Part shown: piece after piece, positions 37,962 through 43,129 of the stretch | Layout: each line of letters starts with the position of its first letter | How positions within the stretch are numbered: position 1 is the stretch's first letter | NCBI GenBank assembly: GCA_937864925.1 | Contig: CALMFH010000289.1 | Span: 1 to 43,129, forward strand | Source of the DNA: an uncultured Alphaproteobacteria bacterium | GTDB lineage: Bacteria > Pseudomonadota > Alphaproteobacteria > Rhizobiales > Ancalomicrobiaceae | Length of the DNA stretch: 43,129 nucleotides | Direction: 5' to 3' | Notes under the pieces: generated by a model | What the model was told of the DNA's origin: nothing | The model's database searches: none | Seen by the model: the letters and a program-made list of their open reading frames with translations, nothing else | Program-made: the position numbers and the translations under genes

Positions 37962-38261
37962 GACCCCGAGCCCCGTTCTCGTACTTCTGCAGACGCCCCG
38001 TTTCGGCACGATCGGCCGGTCTCGGGACGTCCATGCCCGTCGCCGGGCGTCGGTGGAGACGCCCCGATTTCCGCGCCCGCGCCGGCATCGGTCGGGAGGA
38101 CCGTGCCGAAATGGGACCGAAGCTCGTGTGGCGTCTTCATACTTTCTCGAGAAATGCCAATTCCGTGCCGGCCGGTTCCGCGCCGAAACGAGACGTGGAC
38201 TTCGGCGCCGGGGACGGGCAGGTTGGCCGGCGGGATGTGCGGACGGCCGGGGAGGGCGCGC

Positions 38262-38954
38262 GTGGACAACTGGCGGGGCGGGACGGCGCGGGAGCCGGTC
38301 TTCGAGCTACCCGGCGTGCTGATCGGGCTGATCGGCGGTCTCGTCGCGGTTCATGTGCTGCGTGGCTTCCTGGCGCCGGCCGACGACGACCTGGTGTTGG
38401 CGCTCTTCGCCTTCATACCCGATCGCTACGTGCTCGAAGCGGGCGAGCCGGCCTATCCGGGCGGATGGGGGGCGATGGTGTGGAGTTTCGTCAGCCATGC
38501 CGCCCTCCACGGGTCGTGGATGCATCTCGTGTTCAACGCGGTGATCCTGGCGGCGGTCGGCAAACCGGTGGTGATGCGGATCGGGCGCACTCGCTTCCTC
38601 GCGCTGGTGGCGGTCGCGGCAGCGGCCGGTGCCGCGGCGCATCTGGCCTTCGACCTCGGCTCGCCGGCGCCGATGATCGGGGCGTCGGGCGTCGTCTTCG
38701 GCCTGTTCGGTGCGCTCTTGCGGTTCGCCTTCGCCTCGCCGTGGCGACCGACGCCCACGGCGTTCGATGCGCTGAAACTGCCGCGGGTACAACGCTTCGT
38801 TCTGGCGCTGATCGTCATGAACCTGGTCATGGTGGTGATCGGAACCGCGCCCTTCGGCGGGGGCGAAGGCGCGGTCGCCTGGGCGGCGCATCTCGGCGGC
38901 TTTCTGCCGGGTTTCTTCGGCTTTCGCCTGTTCGATCGGCCGCAGCGTGACTGA
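38262..38954 (+). CDS. Rhomboid family intramembrane serine protease
   Basis: The 230-residue polytopic protein starts at GTG 38262 after GGGGAGGGC. It shows the HGSWMHLVFN segment (H88, N92), GASG with Ser142 and AAHLGGF with His210, the Ser-His dyad. At least six hydrophobic segments are visible. It should cleave transmembrane segments of substrate proteins in the inner membrane. The 300-bp gap before it contains no other gene and includes its promoter region. Confidence 0.88.
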   Translation: MDNWRGGTAREPVFELPGVLIGLIGGLVAVHVLRGFLAPADDDLVLALFAFIPDRYVLEAGEPAYPGGWGAMVWSFVSHAALHGSWMHLVFNAVILAAVGKPVVMRIGRTRFLALVAVAAAAGAAAHLAFDLGSPAPMIGASGVVFGLFGALLRFAFASPWRPTPTAFDALKLPRVQRFVLALIVMNLVMVVIGTAPFGGGEGAVAWAAHLGGFLPGFFGFRLFDRPQRD

Positions 38955-39173
38955 GCGACGCCGGGTCGGAGGTCGGCCGAGCGACTGACGAAACGTCACG
39001 GCGCGAAGGCGATTCGGGTGTCGATGGGTGCGGCGAACGGCTTGCACACGCCGCCGGGTGGAAGCATCATGACCACCGAACCTGCGGCAGAACGACACGA
39101 CTCCGGTCTTCGAGACCGGCGCCGTACGGGTCGACCAGTCATCGACGAACACGTGCTCTCGGGAGGATCCGCC

Positions 39174-39605
39174 ATGACCGTCGCCGCCATTCTTTCTCAG
39201 AAGGGACGCCAGGTCGTCACGATGGGGCCGAAGCAGCCCCTCCGCGAAGTCTGCGATACTCTCGCGACCCACAAGATCGGCGCCATCGTGCTGATCGACG
39301 CCCACGGCCGCATCGCCGGCATCCTGTCGGAGCGCGACATCGTGCGCGCCCTCGCCGCCGACGGGGCCGGTGCGCTCGACCGGCCGGCCGAAGCCTTCAT
39401 GTCGTCGAAGGTGGTCACCTGCACCGAGGCGGAGACCATCGATCAGGTGCTCGGCCGGATGACCACGGGCCGCTTCCGTCACATGCCGGTGGTGCGCGAC
39501 GAGCGCCTGATCGGGTTGGTGTCGATCGGCGACGTGGTGGCGCGGCGCATCGAACTGGCCGAACGCGAAGCGGCGGACATGCGGGCCTACATCACCACCG
39601 CGTGA
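39174..39605 (+). CDS. CBS-domain pair protein
   Basis: The 143-residue protein consists of two CBS motifs (Bateman module): VVTMGPKQPLREVCDTLATHKIGAIVLIDAHGRIAGILSERDIVRAL and VVTCTEAETIDQVLGRMTTGRFRHMPVVRDERLIGLVSIGDVVARRI. Such modules bind adenine nucleotides or NADH and act as energy sensors. ATG 39174 after GGGAGGATCCGCC is preferred to longer in-frame starts. It is convergent with the patatin gene across a strong terminator. Confidence 0.9.
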   Translation: MTVAAILSQKGRQVVTMGPKQPLREVCDTLATHKIGAIVLIDAHGRIAGILSERDIVRALAADGAGALDRPAEAFMSSKVVTCTEAETIDQVLGRMTTGRFRHMPVVRDERLIGLVSIGDVVARRIELAEREAADMRAYITTA

Positions 39606-39624
39606 TCCGAGGAAACGGACGAAC

Positions 39625-39665
39625 GAAGACGCGCGCGAGGAGGCTCGCGCGCGTCTTCTCGTTTT
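39625..39665. terminator. Strong bidirectional intrinsic terminator
   Basis: GAAGACGCGCGCGAG (39625-39639) and CTCGCGCGCGTCTTC (39644-39658) make a perfect 15-bp stem with a GAGG loop, followed by TCGTTTT. It lies between the convergent CBS and patatin genes and probably serves the plus strand best. Confidence 0.85.
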
Positions 39666-39707
39666 CGGCGGTCTTCCGCCGTCGATCGCGCGCCCCAGGG
39701 GGAGAGG

Positions 39708-40685
39708 TCAGCGCGTCATCTCCGTCACCAACGCCCGGATGTCGGCGACGCGGCGATCGGCGGCGGCGGCGCCGATGTCGATCGCCTCGTCGGCCCGATG
39801 GAAATCGAAGAGACCGATGTGACCGAGCCGCGGGGCGATGGTGACGTCCGGCGGATCGCCGGCGAGCCGCGACCGGGTGATGCGATCCTGGATGATGTTG
39901 AAGCTCTCCATCATCACCCCGGTGAGGCCGGGTCGGCCGCCGTCGCCGTCGAAGACGCGACGGAACAGGCCGCGGCCGACGCGATCGACGAAGCCTTCGT
40001 GACGAACGGTTTCGGCGGCTTCGGCGGGCAGGGTCTGGACGACCGTGCCGTGGGCGAAGACGTCGGTCGCCAGGTTGACGGCGATCACCAGTTCGGCGCC
40101 GAGGGCTCGGCACACGGACACCGGCACCGGATTGACCAACGCGCCGTCGACCAGAATGCGACCGGAGATGCGCACCGGTTCGAAGACACCGGGCAGAGCG
40201 TAGGAGGCGCGCAGTGCGTCGACCAGGCGGCCGGAGTTCAACCAGATCTCGTGGCCGGTCGCGAGTTCGGTGGCGACGGCGGTGAAGGGGCGCTTCAGAT
40301 CCTCGACCCGGATGTCGTCGAGCCGTTCGGCGAGGAGGTTGGCGAGGCGAGATCCGTTGATCAGGCCGGAACCACCGAGATGGAGATCGAGGAGGGTGAG
40401 GACGCGGCGTGGCGTCAGCTCCAGCGCGAAGGTCTCGAGGCAACCGAGCCGGCCGGCGAGATCGCAGGCGCCGACCACCGCACCCATCGAGGTGCCGGCG
40501 ACGACATCGGGGACGATGCCGGCCTCCTGCAGGCGCCGGACGACGCCGATCGCCGCCCAACCCCGTGCCGCTCCGCCACCGAGCGCCAGCCCGATCTTCG
40601 GCGGTCGCAATCGCTCGCGCACTCCGACCTCGCCGTTGCCGATCGAACTCGCACCGAAGATGCGCCGCGTCACGCCCTCGAGCAT
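39708..40685 (-). CDS. Patatin-like phospholipase (RssA-type)
   Basis: The 325-residue protein has the patatin features: oxyanion loop GGGAARG (36-42), nucleophile elbow GTSMG with Ser66, and the DGA of the Ser-Asp dyad with Asp180 (LVDGALVNP). It would hydrolyse acyl ester bonds of phospholipids or other lipids. GGAGGATCCC precedes the start at 40685; in-frame sequence upstream looks non-coding. hisI lies next upstream on the same strand. Confidence 0.9.
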   Translation of the reverse strand: MLEGVTRRIFGASSIGNGEVGVRERLRPPKIGLALGGGAARGWAAIGVVRRLQEAGIVPDVVAGTSMGAVVGACDLAGRLGCLETFALELTPRRVLTLLDLHLGGSGLINGSRLANLLAERLDDIRVEDLKRPFTAVATELATGHEIWLNSGRLVDALRASYALPGVFEPVRISGRILVDGALVNPVPVSVCRALGAELVIAVNLATDVFAHGTVVQTLPAEAAETVRHEGFVDRVGRGLFRRVFDGDGGRPGLTGVMMESFNIIQDRITRSRLAGDPPDVTIAPRLGHIGLFDFHRADEAIDIGAAAADRRVADIRALVTEMTR

Positions 40686-40848
40686 GGGATCCTCCTCGGG
40701 ATCACGTCTCAGGGCTCCATCTTGAATCGATTGAATCGAATAAAATGTGAATGAACCGCTGCGGCGAGGTTCATGGTTGACGAAGGGTTGACCGAACCTG
40801 CGGTCAGGATTCGTCGGCGGGCCGTGGAGCGGACGCCGCGCGCTCCGC

Positions 40849-41334
40849 TCACCCTTTCGAATGATCGTGGCCGCAGCCGTAGACCTTCGCGGGGTCGAAG
40901 GCGGGGTCGGTCTCGACGAAGTCGAGGCGGGTTTCGGGGCCGAGGGGCGTGCCCACCGGCACCGACCGGTAGAAACACGAGTGGAAGCCGCGATGGCAGG
41001 AGGCGCCGGCACCCTCGACCTCGACTTCGAGGAGCACCGCGTCCTGGTCGCAGTCGACCCGGAGGCGGCGGACGATCTGACGGTTGCCGGAGGTTTCGCC
41101 CTTGACCCACAGGCTCTTGCGCGAGCGGCTCCAATAAGTGGCGACCCCGGTCTCGATGGTCTTCGCCAAGGCTTCCGCGTTCATGTGGGCGAGCATCACC
41201 ACGTCGTGGGTTCGCTCGTCGACCACCACCGCGGTGACGAGGCCGTTCGCGTCGAAACGCGGCGCCAGGATGCGGCCCATCTCCTGGGCGTCGTGATCGG
41301 GAAGGGCGGCGAAGAGAGGGGTGATGTCGGACAT
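40849..41334 (-). CDS. hisI: Phosphoribosyl-AMP cyclohydrolase
   Basis: The 161-residue protein performs the third histidine-biosynthesis step, opening the purine ring of PR-AMP. It has [39 protein letters not shown], the Mg site [11 protein letters not shown] and the zinc Cys in [14 protein letters not shown]. HisE is not fused, as usual in rhizobia. In this group hisI normally sits near folE; here two plus-strand genes lie between them. Confidence 0.95.
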   Translation of the reverse strand: MSDITPLFAALPDHDAQEMGRILAPRFDANGLVTAVVVDERTHDVVMLAHMNAEALAKTIETGVATYWSRSRKSLWVKGETSGNRQIVRRLRVDCDQDAVLLEVEVEGAGASCHRGFHSCFYRSVPVGTPLGPETRLDFVETDPAFDPAKVYGCGHDHSKG

Positions 41335-41523
41335 GTCCGATGGTTAGGCCGACATGGCGGAGTGGTCAACGGCGGGTGCTTCGGTCCGACGCTACGGCGG
41401 TCGGATGCCGCGACGGGGCCGAGGGATGACGATCGCCGTCACTCTGCCGGCGAGCGACGATCGTCACTGGACACTCGGTAGGAAGGATGCTCCCCTTGCG
41501 GCATGTCAGCGGGGAGTTCCGGA

Positions 41524-42354
41524 ATGATCGATCGGTGCGGGTCGATGGTCGCCAGCGTGGTGAACGCCGCCATGGTGGTGGTCGGCGTGGCGGTGGCGGC
41601 GGGCCTGCCGGCGGCGGCGGAAGCTCCGGCCAGAACGAAGGGCGGGTTCACCGAGACGGCGATCGTCGTCGGCTATGCCGACGAGGTGACGCCGGACGCC
41701 GAGCTCGCTGCCTTTCTCGCCGAACTGAGCAGGGCGACGCGCGGTGTGGAGGCGCGGCCGGATCTCTTCGCCGCGACGATCCGCGTCTTCGTCCGGCCGG
41801 CCGATCCGTTGGCGCCGCTCGTCGAGAAGAAGCCTGCGAGAGTTTGGAACGAACTGTCGTTCCGGATGAAGGAGGCGGGCGAGCCGGCACCGGCCGGGTC
41901 GCCGGATCGCGACGGTTTCCTCGCGCGGCTCGCGGCCGATCTCGCGAGCGACGAACCGCTCGGGCGGGTCGAGGGGGTGGGCGACGCCGTGTGTCTGCCG
42001 GCGGCGACGACGGTGGATCGGACGGCGGTGAAGGCGGTCGGGGCGGCGATCGGCGCCAAGGGGACGCCGGGCCTGCGCTATTCCACCGATTCCGTGCCGT
42101 TCCGCATCTTCGCGCCGGGGCCGACGATGATCGAGGTGCCGGCGGGGACGCTGTTCGTCCGGCGGCCGCTGGCGGAGGGGGCGGAGCTGCCGCGCGATCC
42201 GCAGTTCGTGCTCACCGACGGGCGGGGCGGATCGGTGACGCGCGAGGTGGTGCGCAGCTCGTCGTGGAAGAGCCTGAGGCGCCATCACACCTGCTTCGGC
42301 AAAGTCGCCGGCGCCTGGAAGGTGACGGCGGTGGTCTTCGCCGAGCCGGACTGA
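41524..42354 (+). CDS. Exported hypothetical protein (276 aa)
   Basis: From ATG 41524, preceded by GGGGAGTTCC, the product starts MIDRCGSMVASVVNAAMVVVGVAVAAGLPAAAEA, a signal peptide or anchor. The soluble remainder includes ETAIVVGYADEVTPDAELAAFLAELSRATRG, DLFAATIRVFVRP and SFRMKEAGEPAPAG; a pair of cysteines (DAVCLPAA, HHTCFGKV) may be linked. No domain was recognised. A membrane protein gene follows 10 bp later, probably in the same operon. Confidence 0.65.
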   Translation: MIDRCGSMVASVVNAAMVVVGVAVAAGLPAAAEAPARTKGGFTETAIVVGYADEVTPDAELAAFLAELSRATRGVEARPDLFAATIRVFVRPADPLAPLVEKKPARVWNELSFRMKEAGEPAPAGSPDRDGFLARLAADLASDEPLGRVEGVGDAVCLPAATTVDRTAVKAVGAAIGAKGTPGLRYSTDSVPFRIFAPGPTMIEVPAGTLFVRRPLAEGAELPRDPQFVLTDGRGGSVTREVVRSSSWKSLRRHHTCFGKVAGAWKVTAVVFAEPD

Positions 42355-42364
42355 GGAGGACGCG

Positions 42365-42907
42365 ATGCAGGACGATGGACAGGGCGGCGACGGACCGGAG
42401 GTTTCGTCGCCAGGCAGTGAGGATGCGCCGGCGCCGCTCGACGAGGCGTGGTGGCCGTTGTGGGTGGCGCCGTGGGGCACGGGTCTGGGGCTCGTGGACA
42501 TGGTGGTGTCGTACGAGCGCAAACCCAACGCCGATGAGGCGGCCTCGTGGTTGCTCGCGGCGCTGGTGGTGATGCTCGCCGGACTGCTTCTCTATGGGCT
42601 GATGCTCAAGATCGCACCGAGTGCGGGCGACAGGCGACTGCGCCGGTGGCTCGCCGGAATCTCTACCGCGGTCGCCTTCGTCGGTCTCACCGCCTTCTTC
42701 GGCGGGTTCTTCCTGGCGACGATGGATTGGCGGACGACGTGGCTCCCCGGGCTCCTCTCTCCCGAGGCGCTCATCGGACTGAGCTTCGTGTTGTGCGTCG
42801 GCTGGGCGCCGATCCTACTGGTCGTCGCCCTGCTGACCCGTCTCATCCAGATCGCTGGAGATCGCGACGCAGCCGAATCGGCGCGCAGCGAGGGTGTGGG
42901 GTCGTAG
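42365..42907 (+). CDS. Hypothetical membrane protein (180 aa)
   Basis: The 180-residue protein has an acidic N-terminus and about three hydrophobic segments: AASWLLAALVVMLAGLLLYGLML, WLAGISTAVAFVGLTAFFGGFFLATM, and ALIGLSFVLCVGWAPILLVVALLTRLIQI. GAGGACGCG precedes the start. It is likely co-transcribed with the exported protein upstream. No family was recognised. Confidence 0.68.
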   Translation: MQDDGQGGDGPEVSSPGSEDAPAPLDEAWWPLWVAPWGTGLGLVDMVVSYERKPNADEAASWLLAALVVMLAGLLLYGLMLKIAPSAGDRRLRRWLAGISTAVAFVGLTAFFGGFFLATMDWRTTWLPGLLSPEALIGLSFVLCVGWAPILLVVALLTRLIQIAGDRDAAESARSEGVGS

Positions 42908-42930
42908 CGGATCGGGGACGGACCCGCGCC

Positions 42931-43129
42931 TCAGCGCAGGCCCTTGACCAGCATCATGAAGCGGGCCTGCTCGGCCGGGTCTTCGCGGAAGACGCCGGTG
43001 AACTCGGTAGTGATGGTCGACACCCCGGCCTTCTGGACGCCGCGCATCGACATGCACATGTGCTCGGCCTCGAGCAGGATGGCGACGCCGCGCGGCTTCA
43101 GGTGATCGTCGATGGCGGTGACGATCTGC
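42931..43129 (-). CDS. folE: GTP cyclohydrolase I, 5' part outside window
   Basis: The minus strand reads [65 protein letters not shown] and stop, the conserved C-terminal third of FolE. It includes the zinc ligand Cys and adjacent His in EHMC and RGVQK. FolE makes dihydroneopterin triphosphate for folate. Only 66 codons are in the window. Confidence 0.95.
   Translation of the reverse strand, partial: QIVTAIDDHLKPRGVAILLEAEHMCMSMRGVQKAGVSTITTEFTGVFREDPAEQARFMMLVKGLR

Overview
This is GC-rich chromosomal DNA with the gene content and synteny of an alphaproteobacterium, most likely order Hyphomicrobiales (Rhizobiales). The evidence is recognisable rhizobial-type neighbourhoods: sfsA-map-radC, cysE followed by a DUF3126-type gene, a FAD monooxygenase next to a CHCC zinc-finger protein, and folE/hisI/patatin/CBS. 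No transposase, integrase, CRISPR array or phage gene was seen.

Layout. (1) 1-5313: housekeeping genes on the minus strand (radC fragment, map, sfsA, a GT39-like glycosyltransferase, a rhodanese, a YdhR-like protein, a 73-residue unknown), with several palindromes between them. (2) 5412-24072: a large catabolic island for 2-aminobenzoate (anthranilate). Its left arm, on the minus strand, is a CoA ligase, livK-livH-livM-livG-livF (a branched-chain/aromatic-acid ABC importer) and an arylformamidase-like hydrolase. A MarR regulator sits in the middle. The right arm, on the plus strand, is a compact and mostly overlapping operon: fused 2-aminobenzoyl-CoA monooxygenase/reductase (abmA), SDR, crotonase, acyl-CoA dehydrogenase, glutaryl-CoA dehydrogenase, thioesterase, Rid protein, hydratase/3-hydroxyacyl-CoA dehydrogenase fusion, thiolase. 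(3) 24117-24201: tRNA-Leu(UAA). (4) 24597-33851: VWA protein, xanthine phosphoribosyltransferase, MoaB/CinA-like protein, FAD monooxygenase, zinc-finger protein, hydrolase, YgfG-like crotonase, cysE, DUF3126 and small membrane proteins. (5) 34060-38954: signalling genes (soluble chemoreceptor with a zinc-binding CZB domain, tandem PilZ, PAS protein), a gamma-carbonic anhydrase and a rhomboid. (6) 39174-43129: CBS pair, patatin, hisI, two unknown genes and the 3' part of folE.

How the island should work. Anthranilate, or N-formyl precursors cleaved by the hydrolase, is imported by the Liv system and activated to 2-aminobenzoyl-CoA. It is de-aromatised by AbmA with O2 and reductant, then processed by beta-oxidation-like enzymes to a C7 dicarboxyl-CoA. 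Thiolysis would give glutaryl-CoA, which GcdH decarboxylates to crotonyl-CoA. The first two enzymes belong to a family characterised in Azoarcus evansii; the order of later steps is inference. A 31-nt block (25/31 identical) precedes both the ligase and abmA and overlaps their promoters, so one regulator, probably the MarR protein between them, should control both arms. Two island proteins have substituted active sites: the Rid protein has Met where RidA has its catalytic Arg, and the stand-alone crotonase lacks both hydratase glutamates but keeps an Asp typical of isomerases/dehalogenases. These are the best candidates for unassigned ring-opening or deamination chemistry.
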